From: an uncultured Lachnospiraceae bacterium
Lineage (GTDB): Bacteria > Bacillota > Clostridia > Lachnospirales > Lachnospiraceae
Assembly (NCBI GenBank): GCA_905236585.1
Contig: CAJOQZ010000019.1
Coordinates: 1 to 9,153 of the forward strand
Direction: 5' to 3'
DNA: 9,153 nucleotides
Position numbers and translations under genes: made by a program. The notes under the pieces are model-generated. The model made no database searches. It saw nothing but the letters and a program-made list of their open reading frames with translations, and was not told the origin of the DNA. The first letter of the stretch is position 1; each line of letters begins with the position of its first letter. Shown piece after piece: positions 1 through 6,873 of the stretch.

Positions 1-59
1 ACTGTCCAACGAACGAAGTGAGTTGATGACAGCACTGGCATCCGACAGAGTAAGTCAGA

Positions 60-77
60 TAATAACTTGCGTTATTA
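60..77. repeat. Perfect 7-bp inverted repeat upstream of purD
   Basis: TAATAAC (60-66), loop TTGC (67-70), GTTATTA (71-77). It ends right against the purD ribosome binding site. It is AT-rich with no following T-run, so it is not a rho-independent terminator. It could be a small operator-like palindrome or a weak hairpin beside the start region. Its function is unknown. Confidence 0.5.
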
Positions 78-78
78 G

Positions 79-83
79 AGGAG
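79..83 (+). promoter_or_regulatory. Ribosome binding site of purD
   Basis: AGGAG at 79-83, seven bases before ATG 91. It fixes that ATG as the purD start. The next codons give the canonical N-terminal nucleotide-binding motif of the family directly, which agrees. Confidence 0.85.
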
Positions 84-90
84 AAATGGA

Positions 91-1359
91 ATGAAGATAT
101 TGATTGTCGGAAGCGGCGGCAGGGAACACGCGATTGCGATGGCGGTTGCGAAAAGTCCCAAGGCGGAGAAGATATACTGTGCGCCGGGAAATGCCGGAAT
201 TGCGCAGATTGCGGAATGTGTGCCGATCGGCGCAATGGAATTTGATAAATTAACGGCGTTTGCGTTAGAACAGTCGGTGGATTTGGTTGTCGTCGGCATG
301 GATGATCCGCTCTGCGGAGGCATCGTCGACGTGATGGAGGCGGCGGGCCTGCGGGTGTTCGGACCGAAGAAGGCGGCGGCTATCTTAGAAGGCAGCAAAG
401 CCTTTTCCAAAGATTTAATGAAAAAATATCAGATACCGACGGCGGAGTACGAGACATTTACGGATGCGGATGCGGCGCTTTCCTATCTTGCGACGGCAAA
501 GTATCCCATCGTGTTAAAGGCGGACGGACTGGCGCTCGGCAAAGGCGTTTTGATCTGCAATACATTAGAGGAAGCAAAGAACGGCGTGAGGGAGATCATG
601 CTGGATAAGAAGTTCGGCGACGCGGGCAATACGCTTGTGGTCGAGGAGTTTATGACCGGACGGGAGGTGTCGGTCTTAACCTTTGTGGACGGCAGAACGG
701 TTGCTGTGATGACGAGCGCACAGGATCATAAACGTGCGAAGGACGGCGATCAGGGATTAAATACCGGCGGCATGGGAACGTTTTCGCCGAGTCCGTTTTA
801 TACAGAGGCGATCGATGCCGTCTGCCGCGAAAAAATCTACCAGCCGACGGTGGATGCCATGCGTGCCGAGGGAAGGGAATATAAAGGGGTGATTTTCTTC
901 GGTCTGATGCTGACCGAAGACGGTCCGAAAGTGTTGGAGTACAATGCCCGCTTCGGCGATCCGGAAGCGCAGGTCGTCCTGCCGCGGATGAAGACGGATA
1001 TCATTGATGTTTTTACAGCGTGCATCGACGGAACGCTTGATGCGGTTCAACTGGAATTTGAGGATAACGCGGCGGTCTGCGTCGTGCTGGCAAGCGACGG
1101 ATATCCGGTTTCCTATGAAAAAGGATTCCCCATCACCGGTTTGGAAAAATTCGATAATGACGAGTACTTCTGCTTCCATGCCGGAACCGCAAAAAAAGAC
1201 GGGAAAATCGTTACGAACGGCGGCAGAGTCTTAGGCGTAACGGCGAAAGGAAGCGACTTAAAAGACGCTCGGAAAAAAGCCTATCTAGCGGCGGAGTGGG
1301 TAGATTTTGCCAACAAATACATGCGTCATGACATCGGAAAAGCGATTGATGAAGCGTAG
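91..1359 (+). CDS. purD: Phosphoribosylamine--glycine ligase (GAR synthetase)
   Basis: Cytoplasmic ATP-grasp enzyme of de novo purine synthesis. It joins 5-phosphoribosylamine and glycine with ATP to give glycinamide ribonucleotide. The 422 residues match the usual monofunctional bacterial PurD length. Visible landmarks are the N-terminal GSGGREH motif (residues 7-13), the ATP-grasp lysine region around K143-ADGLALGKGV, the VVEEF strand (183-187), GLNTGGMGTFSP (222-233), and the family signature RFGDPEAQ (287-294). The segment GMDDPL (69-74) stands where many PurD proteins read GPExPL. I take this as a lineage variant, because the remaining catalytic landmarks are intact. The start is supported by AGGAG seven bases upstream. 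The last 11 bases overlap the next gene, implying co-transcription and translational coupling with an envelope gene. Other pur genes presumably lie upstream, outside the window. Confidence 0.97.
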   Translation: MKILIVGSGGREHAIAMAVAKSPKAEKIYCAPGNAGIAQIAECVPIGAMEFDKLTAFALEQSVDLVVVGMDDPLCGGIVDVMEAAGLRVFGPKKAAAILEGSKAFSKDLMKKYQIPTAEYETFTDADAALSYLATAKYPIVLKADGLALGKGVLICNTLEEAKNGVREIMLDKKFGDAGNTLVVEEFMTGREVSVLTFVDGRTVAVMTSAQDHKRAKDGDQGLNTGGMGTFSPSPFYTEAIDAVCREKIYQPTVDAMRAEGREYKGVIFFGLMLTEDGPKVLEYNARFGDPEAQVVLPRMKTDIIDVFTACIDGTLDAVQLEFEDNAAVCVVLASDGYPVSYEKGFPITGLEKFDNDEYFCFHAGTAKKDGKIVTNGGRVLGVTAKGSDLKDARKKAYLAAEWVDFANKYMRHDIGKAIDEA

Positions 1360-2446
1360 TATTGCAATAGAGCGGCTTTGCGGCGGACGATTTGTCAAAG
1401 TCGGGCTTCGGATGCTGTTCTTTTCGACACTCATTTTTATCGGTATTTTGGCGGTCTTGCCGAGGACGGCGGTTCATGCGAAATACCGGACACAGGAAGA
1501 GAATGCATCTGAGATTTGGGGATATCAAACCGAATCAGAGGTTTTGAAGGGAAGCGATCCAGCCTATATTTTTATCGGAGATTCCCGGACGGTCGGGATG
1601 AGCGCCTATGTCGGGGCGAATGATTATATCTGGTCGGCGAAGAACGGCGTGGGACTGGATTGGATGAAAAAATCGGGCGTTCCGGCGATAGAAGGCAGGA
1701 TTGAAAAAGGGTCGAACATCATTTGCTTGATGGGTTTTAACGACATATTTTTCCCCGACATGACCCGGGATTATACGGATTATCTGAACAAAAAAGCAGT
1801 CAGCTGGACCGAAAAGGGCGCAAGCGTCTATTATGTGTCCGTTAATCCCATCACCCGGGAAGAGGTGGCGGGCGGAGAGATTACCAATGAAAAGATTATA
1901 GCGTGGAATGAGGATATCCGTAAGAACTTATCCGCACGCGTGACTTATATTGATACGTTTTCCATGACGGACGGACTTTTGTCCGCAGCGGACGGCATCC
2001 ATTACAACGAATCGGAATATCAGATCATTTACGATATCATCCTCGATCAGCTGAATGAAATCGAAGAGGACGTTGAGGAGGAAAAAGCCTCGATCGGGGA
2101 TTTTTTGCCGCAGATCACATCCGTCCAGCGGGATGATAAGGCAAGTACCATCACGATCACCCTCTCAAAACCCGAAGATATCACCAATGTGTTTTACCAG
2201 ATCCAGATTAACGACCGTTTTGTAAAAGACTGGACGGATATCCGGCGGGTCAAAACGACGACGGCCGTGGTGCCGGTGGAGAAGGGGGAGGTCGCGCTCC
2301 GCGTCCGCGCATATAAATCGTTTCGTGCGGGGATCGAGTACAGCGGCTGGTCGGAAGCGGTCACGGTTTTAGACGACGGCACGGTATCCGGCGAAAAGGA
2401 ATCTTTGTGGACGCGTTTCAAAAACTGGCTGGGCGGATTTTTTTGA
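1349..2446 (+). CDS. Secreted or membrane-anchored SGNH/GDSL-type hydrolase with C-terminal Fn3-like domain
   Basis: Predicted 365-residue extracytoplasmic esterase of the SGNH hydrolase superfamily; the substrate is unknown. Residues 1-20 are basic and 21-42 are hydrophobic, forming a signal peptide or anchor ending near AVHA. SGNH landmarks are GDSR (77-80, nucleophile S79), GFND (129-132, block III Asn) and DGIH (215-218, catalytic Asp/His). A Glu-rich linker (about 236-246) leads to a beta-rich fibronectin III-like domain (about 254-342, with YQIQIND and RVRAYKSF). The end (about 351-365) is an aromatic amphipathic tail, SLWTRFKNWLGGFF. I chose ATG 1349, with GGAAAA about eight bases upstream, because it overlaps purD by only 11 nt and places basic residues before the hydrophobic segment. 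Starts at 1307 or 1328 are possible but lie deeper in purD. Its neighbour also carries an SGNH domain, so action on acylated wall polymers is a reasonable inference. Confidence 0.85.
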   Translation: MKRSIAIERLCGGRFVKVGLRMLFFSTLIFIGILAVLPRTAVHAKYRTQEENASEIWGYQTESEVLKGSDPAYIFIGDSRTVGMSAYVGANDYIWSAKNGVGLDWMKKSGVPAIEGRIEKGSNIICLMGFNDIFFPDMTRDYTDYLNKKAVSWTEKGASVYYVSVNPITREEVAGGEITNEKIIAWNEDIRKNLSARVTYIDTFSMTDGLLSAADGIHYNESEYQIIYDIILDQLNEIEEDVEEEKASIGDFLPQITSVQRDDKASTITITLSKPEDITNVFYQIQINDRFVKDWTDIRRVKTTTAVVPVEKGEVALRVRAYKSFRAGIEYSGWSEAVTVLDDGTVSGEKESLWTRFKNWLGGFF

Positions 2447-2480
2447 CAGGATTTTATTGGGAACGTCAAAAATATTTTGA
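2440..2480. repeat. Two overlapping AT-rich inverted repeats in the SGNH/acyltransferase gap
   Basis: The arm TTTTTGAC (2440-2447, covering the stop codon of the upstream gene) is complementary to GTCAAAAA (2465-2472) across a 17-nt loop. The same downstream arm also forms a second perfect repeat, TCAAAA-ATA-TTTTGA (2466-2480). The two pairings exclude each other. The region lies just before the ribosome binding site of the acyltransferase. Stems are AT-rich and weak, with no T-tract following, so termination is unlikely. The TTGACA at 2443-2448 resembles a -35 box but has no good -10 at 16-18 bp. Confidence 0.45.
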
Positions 2481-2486
2481 AAGGAA

Positions 2487-2492
2487 AGAGGA
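2487..2492 (+). promoter_or_regulatory. Ribosome binding site of the OatA-like acyltransferase
   Basis: AGAGGA at 2487-2492, within AAGGAAAGAGGA, nine bases before ATG 2502. It supports that start, after which the acyltransferase motif GLDGLRAIAI begins at residue 8. Confidence 0.75.
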
Positions 2493-2501
2493 ATACGAAG
2501 A

Positions 2502-4433
2502 ATGAACAAGGATCATGTCAGCGGACTTGACGGACTGCGGGCGATCGCTATCTTGGGCGTTGTTTTTTATCATATGATTCCGAACATAGTGCCAGGAGGA
2601 TATCTCGGAGTTACGGCATTTTTTACGATCATGGGGTATCTTATGGTCTTTCCGCGCAAAAGGGACGAAAAGAGCCTCGATAAAGCGTGGACGTACCAAG
2701 GGGCGGTCGGCGGAACGCTTTCTTTTGCGGGAGAATATTATAAGAAAAAGATCTTGCGGCTGTATCCGCCGCTGCTGTGCATGATGACGGCAAGCATCGC
2801 CGTGCTTTTGTTTTTGGTTCCGACCTATGCAAAAAGCATGCTGCCCGAGGTGGCAAGCATTTTATTCGGCTATAACAACTGGTGGCAGATCGCGCAGAAT
2901 GCGTCGTATTTTGAGCGGATGCTTAATTCGTCTCCGTTTACGCATTTGTGGTATCTGGGGCTGACGGTGCAGTATTATCTGCTTTATCCTTTTCTTTTGG
3001 CGGTCGGGTACGGCTTCGACAAAAAGCGCAGGGAAAAAGGAAAAAAGCATACAAAGACGATTCTGGTTGTCTTATGTCTTTTGATTGCCGCTGCTTCCGC
3101 GCTGGAAATGGCGCTTTGCTATGACCCGGATGTGGACCCGTCGCGGCTCTATTACGGAACGGACACGCGTGCGTTTTCCCTGTTTTTAGGATTGGCGATC
3201 GGCCTTTTGCCATTGACGCGGATATCGGACGGTTTTGCTAAGGTGATGATACGGATTGGAACGTTTGCCCTGCTCGGCGTGATCGGCGTTGCGTATTTTA
3301 CCGTGACGGGGGAATCCGCGGCGAACTACCACTATCAGATGCAGCTGGTTTCCCTGGCGTTCGGCGTGTTTTTGATGGCGCTTCTTCTGGACCAGGACGG
3401 ACTCGGCAAGTGGGCGGACATCCTGCCTCTGCGCTTTTTGGGAAAATACAGTTACGAAGTATATCTGGTGATGTATCCGGCAATTTATTTCGTTCAGAAA
3501 AAACTGCCCGGCGTATCGAATGAAATATATGTTCCGGTGACGATCGGCGTGATTGCGGCGGCTGCGGCGGCAGTGCATGCGCTTCCGGCGCTGTGGCATT
3601 ATTTATCGAAAAAACACATAAACAACGTGTGGGCGTCCCGGGCGGCGGGGGCGGTGCTGCTTTCGACTTGTCTTGCGCTTACCGGCTTGCAGACGGCTGT
3701 TTCCCAAAGCCGCGGCGGAACCGACGATATGGCGGCGCTTGAAGAAGAACTCGAAACGAATGCGGCGCTGTTGGCGGCACAGGAACTAACCGCGAAAAAG
3801 ACGTCGCTTACGGCGCAGTTAGAAACCGTTCCGGCGGCGATCAACGCCCAGACGGAGAGCGTCGTGGAAGCGGCAAAGACGCGCAAGGACGTGGGCGCGG
3901 ACGCAGCCGCCGAGACGCTTGCCCGGCGGCAGGAACAAAATGCGCAGGAAATGATTACCGTACCGGCGTCGGTTTCGGTAACGGCGATCGGAGACTCCGT
4001 TATGCTGGGTGCATCGGGGGCTTTGCAGTCGCAGATTCCAGGCATCTATGTGAATGCGGCGGTCAGTCGGCAGGTGACGGCGGGACCGGGGATTATATCT
4101 GACTTGGAGGCGCAGGGACTTTTGGCAGACATCGTCGTGATCCATCTCGGAACGAACGGCGCGTCGACGCTTTCAAAATTTCAGGACGTTGTTGACGCAT
4201 TAGGACCAGGACGCAAGATTTTTTGGATCAACTGCGTCGGACCGGCATGGGCGTCCGACGTGAATGAAAATGTTACCGCAGTCTGCAACAACAATCCCAA
4301 TGTGACATTGGTGGAGTGGACGACGCAGGCGGCGGGGAATCCGAATTATTTCGGCAGCGACGGGATTCATTTGACCGAGAGCGGAAAACGGGCGTACGCT
4401 GACATGGTAGCGGCGGCGTTGAACGGGCAATAG
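2502..4433 (+). CDS. OatA-like O-acyltransferase: acyltransferase-3 membrane domain fused to extracellular SGNH domain
   Basis: Integral membrane protein of 643 residues, predicted to carry acyl (probably acetyl) groups across the membrane onto a cell-wall glycan. In OatA the target is the C6-OH of N-acetylmuramic acid; here the substrate is inferred. The acyltransferase-3 domain (about 5-370) shows GLDGLRAIAI (8-17), YH with H24, FFTIMGYL (40-47), ILRLYPP (84-90), HLWYLG (148-153) and YYGTDTRAF (217-225), with about ten hydrophobic helices. A last helix (about 380-400) is followed by an Ala/Glu/Gln-rich, probably coiled-coil linker (about 405-480). The SGNH domain then has GDSV (497-500, S499), HLGTNG (548-553) and DGIH (620-623), a complete Ser-Asp-His set. 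The usual Glu-Glu of the WSLAVEEQFY motif is replaced by Thr-Val (155-156). Length and architecture match OatA proteins. The next gene starts 13 nt downstream, so they are probably co-translated. Confidence 0.88.
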   Translation: MNKDHVSGLDGLRAIAILGVVFYHMIPNIVPGGYLGVTAFFTIMGYLMVFPRKRDEKSLDKAWTYQGAVGGTLSFAGEYYKKKILRLYPPLLCMMTASIAVLLFLVPTYAKSMLPEVASILFGYNNWWQIAQNASYFERMLNSSPFTHLWYLGLTVQYYLLYPFLLAVGYGFDKKRREKGKKHTKTILVVLCLLIAAASALEMALCYDPDVDPSRLYYGTDTRAFSLFLGLAIGLLPLTRISDGFAKVMIRIGTFALLGVIGVAYFTVTGESAANYHYQMQLVSLAFGVFLMALLLDQDGLGKWADILPLRFLGKYSYEVYLVMYPAIYFVQKKLPGVSNEIYVPVTIGVIAAAAAAVHALPALWHYLSKKHINNVWASRAAGAVLLSTCLALTGLQTAVSQSRGGTDDMAALEEELETNAALLAAQELTAKKTSLTAQLETVPAAINAQTESVVEAAKTRKDVGADAAAETLARRQEQNAQEMITVPASVSVTAIGDSVMLGASGALQSQIPGIYVNAAVSRQVTAGPGIISDLEAQGLLADIVVIHLGTNGASTLSKFQDVVDALGPGRKIFWINCVGPAWASDVNENVTAVCNNNPNVTLVEWTTQAAGNPNYFGSDGIHLTESGKRAYADMVAAALNGQ

Positions 4434-4435
4434 AC

Positions 4436-4440
4436 GGGAG
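4436..4440 (+). promoter_or_regulatory. Ribosome binding site of the 266-residue membrane protein
   Basis: GGGAG at 4436-4440, inside the purine-rich 13-nt gap that ends GAGGGGC, six bases before ATG 4447. It sets the start of the next gene and ties it to the upstream acyltransferase. Confidence 0.65.
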
Positions 4441-4446
4441 AGGGGC

Positions 4447-5247
4447 ATGGATTTTTTCAGGAAACATAAAAAGATCGTCCTTGTGGTGCTTGTGGTGGTT
4501 CTGCTGCTTGTTTTCGACGCGGCGATCGGATTTTACGGGATGCGGTATTTGGAGAAGTCGGCAGAGCAGAAAGAGGCGGTAAAGGTCGCGGTCAAGGCGG
4601 ATCTCGACGGGTTCTGCGATGCGCTGGAGTCGAATGACATTGCAACGGTGAAATTGTTCTGCACCGAAGACGTGGTGACGCAGATGGGGATCGACATGAT
4701 GGATGCCGACGCGTTTTGTGCGCTCATTTTGGACAGTCTGTCCCTTGGTGAGGAAGATTTAAGCGACGAGGCGAAGAACAGTTTTGACTCCATGAAAAAG
4801 GCGCTGAAAAAAGCCGTGCTTACCGGCATATATTACGATATTGAAGAAATGGCGATCGTAAAGTCGGATGATGATTCCGTTACGGCGACGCTTCCGGTGC
4901 GGCTTTTCGGCTGCGGCAGTCTGGTGAACGTGGATTTTTCCGGCGAGATTGCGATGTCGAATGCGGGGATTGTAAACTACGCCTCGGACAACTTAAAAAC
5001 GTTGATGGACTTTTACGACGCGGGCGGCGAGGAGGCGGTGCATAACGATATCGAAAAGCAGCAGATCGGCACCTTGCTTTCCGCAATGAATGCAAAAGCG
5101 GCGGACGCAGCGGATGCGTCGGATGATGCGCATGACTGGGAGATGACGTTTGTAGTCGGAAAAGATGCAGAAGGAAATGCCACATCCGCGATGCTTGTGA
5201 AGGCAATCGAACAAAAGACAGATGCGGCGGATGGCAGTGAAGAATAG
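4447..5247 (+). CDS. Unrecognised single-pass membrane protein with extracytoplasmic domain
   Basis: I do not recognise a family for this 266-residue protein. Residues 1-9 are basic (RKHKK) and 10-31 are strongly hydrophobic, rich in Val and Leu, forming an uncleaved anchor with no lipobox. The rest is soluble and acidic. Residues 38-125 look helical (EAVKVAVKADLDGFCDALES, then an Asp/Glu/Lys/Met-rich stretch) and resemble the layout of small DUF-type or NTF2-like secreted domains in Clostridia. Residues 140-175 look like beta strands (SVTATLPVRLFG, LVNVDFSGEIAM). An Ala/Asp-rich segment (216-229) precedes a final strand-like stretch and an acidic end. Cysteines lie at 57, 72, 91 and 156. The gene sits 13 nt after the acyltransferase and 48 nt before the VanW-family gene, so an envelope role is inferred from context only. 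An accessory or lipoprotein-like partner of the acyltransferase is possible. Confidence 0.8.
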   Translation: MDFFRKHKKIVLVVLVVVLLLVFDAAIGFYGMRYLEKSAEQKEAVKVAVKADLDGFCDALESNDIATVKLFCTEDVVTQMGIDMMDADAFCALILDSLSLGEEDLSDEAKNSFDSMKKALKKAVLTGIYYDIEEMAIVKSDDDSVTATLPVRLFGCGSLVNVDFSGEIAMSNAGIVNYASDNLKTLMDFYDAGGEEAVHNDIEKQQIGTLLSAMNAKAADAADASDDAHDWEMTFVVGKDAEGNATSAMLVKAIEQKTDAADGSEE

Positions 5248-5257
5248 CGCACATCTC

Positions 5258-5286
5258 TTGACATGTGTTAAAAAAAGCATGATAAT
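5258..5286 (+). promoter_or_regulatory. Near-consensus sigma-A promoter for the VanW-family gene
   Basis: A perfect -35 box TTGACA (5258-5263) is followed by exactly 17 bp, including a run of seven A, and then a -10 box GATAAT (5281-5286, five of six matches to TATAAT). It lies in the 48-nt gap between two same-strand genes. Transcription would normally start about seven bases after the -10 box, near 5292-5294, only two to four bases before ATG 5296. The VanW gene and the two genes behind it could therefore be expressed apart from the upstream genes. Confidence 0.8.
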
Positions 5287-5295
5287 AACTTAGAT

Positions 5296-6873
5296 ATGGG
5301 TTTTTATAGAAAAAAAAGAAATGCACATAAAAGATATCCGCTGTGGGCGGCGGCAGCAGTCGTGATCGTCGCGGCGGCGGTTGTCGGCGGCTTCCTTTCT
5401 TTTTCTTCTGATACGGAAGTATCGAAGGCAAAAGAGCGGGAAGTGATCGCGGAGAATATCACGATCGCCGGCGTTGACGTAGCGGGGATGACGAAGGCGC
5501 AGGCAATGGAGGCGCTTTCTTCCTATGTGGAAAGTTATACCGACGCGACGTTTACGCTTAGGGCGAACGATAAGACGGTCACCTGTACGAATAAGGACTT
5601 GAAGATTTCCTCTAATGAGGAAGATGCCATTGATGAAGCCCTGCATTACGGGGCGTCCGGCAATCTGCTTTCCCGTTTCCTTGCGCAGCAGAGGAAGGAG
5701 CGGGGCGAAAAAGAGGATATTGCCCTTCACTTTTTTGCCAACCGCCTGGCTGTCACGGAGTATATACAAGGGATCAAGGCGGAACTTGACGTTCCGGCGG
5801 AGGACAGCACGCTGACGAGGAAAGGCGGTTCGTTTTCCTTTGTGGAGGGAAAAGAGGGTACGATCGTCAATCTGCAGAAGTCTGTTGACGCGGTGGCGGA
5901 TTATATCCAGGATGATTGGGACGGTTCGGATGTGACGCTGGACTTGGCGACGAAGACCGAGGCGCCGAAAGGCGATAAGGAACAGTTGATGTCGATTCAG
6001 GATGCCCTTGGCACGTATTCGACGAATTACGGCTCTTCTCCGTCCGGGCGGCGGAAAAATGTGGAGAACGGCGCATCGAAGATCAACGGCAAGGTGCTTT
6101 ATCCGGGCGAATCTTATTCGGTGGCGGCGAATCTCGCGCCGATTTCCGAGGAGAACGGCTATGCGCTTGCCACGGCATATGAAAACGGGCAAGTGGTGGA
6201 TTCCGTCGGCGGCGGCGTCTGCCAGATATCATCAACGCTGTATAATGCGCTGATTCGGGCGGAGATCAAGATTACAGAGCGAAGCCCGCATTCCATGACG
6301 GTTTCTTATGTGGAGCCGTCCATGGACGCAGCGATAGCCGGGGATTACAAGGACCTGAAATTCGAGAACAATCAGGAGACGCCGATTTATATTGATTTGG
6401 TGACGAACGGTTCCACAATCACGGCGACAATTTACGGGAAGGAGACACGTCCGGCTAACCGGAAAGTGGATTTTGTCAGCGAGATCGTCGAGGAAACGGA
6501 GCCGGTTATCGTATATAAGGAGGCGGCAGACCAGCCGATCGGCTATATTGGGAAAATACAAGGCTCTCAGACCGGCTATGAAGCGCATTTGCTGAAGATC
6601 GTGACGGTTGACGGAGCAGAAGAGAGCAATCAGATTTTCAATCGTTCTTCTTATAAGGCGAGGAATACGATCATTGCCGTCGGGACGCTGTCGGATGATG
6701 CGGACGCGTCGGCGGCGGTGCGGTCTGCGATTGCGACGCAGGATAGGAATGTAATTGACGTTACGGTTGCGGAACGGACGGGGGCGTTAGAACCCCAAGA
6801 GGAAACGGAAACAACGGAGATTGTGACGGTCGACGGCGACGGGAACACAACACAGATTATGGTAGTTGAATGA
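5296..6873 (+). CDS. VanW-family cell-wall protein with peptidoglycan-binding-like and G5 domains
   Basis: Membrane-anchored extracytoplasmic protein of 525 residues. VanW proteins are linked to cell walls and to vanB-type glycopeptide resistance loci, but their biochemical role is unsettled. A basic N-terminus (RKKRNAHKR) precedes a helix at about 16-36. Residues about 50-210 contain a region resembling the PG_binding_4 domain that often precedes VanW. The VanW domain (about 238-365) carries the hallmark NVENGASKINGKVLYPGE and VGGGVCQISSTLYNA (304-318, with C309). A G5-like domain (about 395-465) follows, then an acidic Thr/Glu-rich end. ATG 5296 is the only plausible start: an in-frame TAA lies at 5269-5271, and the next ATG (residue 65) would remove the membrane segment. 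No Shine-Dalgarno sequence is visible, and the promoter at 5258-5286 would give an almost leaderless mRNA. The last four bases overlap the next gene. Confidence 0.9.
   Translation: MGFYRKKRNAHKRYPLWAAAAVVIVAAAVVGGFLSFSSDTEVSKAKEREVIAENITIAGVDVAGMTKAQAMEALSSYVESYTDATFTLRANDKTVTCTNKDLKISSNEEDAIDEALHYGASGNLLSRFLAQQRKERGEKEDIALHFFANRLAVTEYIQGIKAELDVPAEDSTLTRKGGSFSFVEGKEGTIVNLQKSVDAVADYIQDDWDGSDVTLDLATKTEAPKGDKEQLMSIQDALGTYSTNYGSSPSGRRKNVENGASKINGKVLYPGESYSVAANLAPISEENGYALATAYENGQVVDSVGGGVCQISSTLYNALIRAEIKITERSPHSMTVSYVEPSMDAAIAGDYKDLKFENNQETPIYIDLVTNGSTITATIYGKETRPANRKVDFVSEIVEETEPVIVYKEAADQPIGYIGKIQGSQTGYEAHLLKIVTVDGAEESNQIFNRSSYKARNTIIAVGTLSDDADASAAVRSAIATQDRNVIDVTVAERTGALEPQEETETTEIVTVDGDGNTTQIMVVE

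Larger units (their letters stand above)
1..90 (+). other. Upstream region and leader before purD; possible tail of an upstream reading frame
   Basis: No recognisable gene. The + strand frame starting at base 2 stays open through the whole stretch and stops at TGA 92-94, which would overlap the purD ATG (91-93) in an ATGA arrangement. Its roughly 30-residue product, ending in ...VIRGEME, does not resemble the C-terminus of PurN, PurH, PurE or PurM as I know them. The other two + frames stop near positions 19-26. The stretch may therefore be a short intergenic leader, or the last residues of an upstream gene I cannot identify. It contains the inverted repeat at 60-77 and the purD ribosome binding site. 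Confidence 0.3.

Noticed and set aside
3..20. Possible PurR box (CGAAC core in CCAACGAACGAAG)
   Set aside because: Only the short CGAAC core matches, the flanks do not fit the consensus, and no second copy at the expected spacing is seen.
1307..1348. Longer start for the SGNH hydrolase gene at ATG 1307 or 1328
   Set aside because: These would overlap purD by 32-53 bases, and the extra residues (MPTNTCVMTSEKRL) have no signal-peptide character. ATG 1349 gives a normal basic-plus-hydrophobic start and a short overlap.
2443..2476. Possible promoter with TTGACA at 2443-2448 before the acyltransferase
   Set aside because: No acceptable -10 hexamer occurs at 16-18 bp. The best candidates are AAAAAT at 19 bp or AATATT at 22 bp. 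The TTGACA is formed by the end of the upstream gene.
5290..6192. Long antisense open frame (300 codons) opposite the VanW gene
   Set aside because: The product is a very basic, Arg/Ile/His-rich sequence with no domain, no ribosome binding site was evident, and the + strand gene opposite has clear family motifs. It is a mirror effect of GC-rich codon use.
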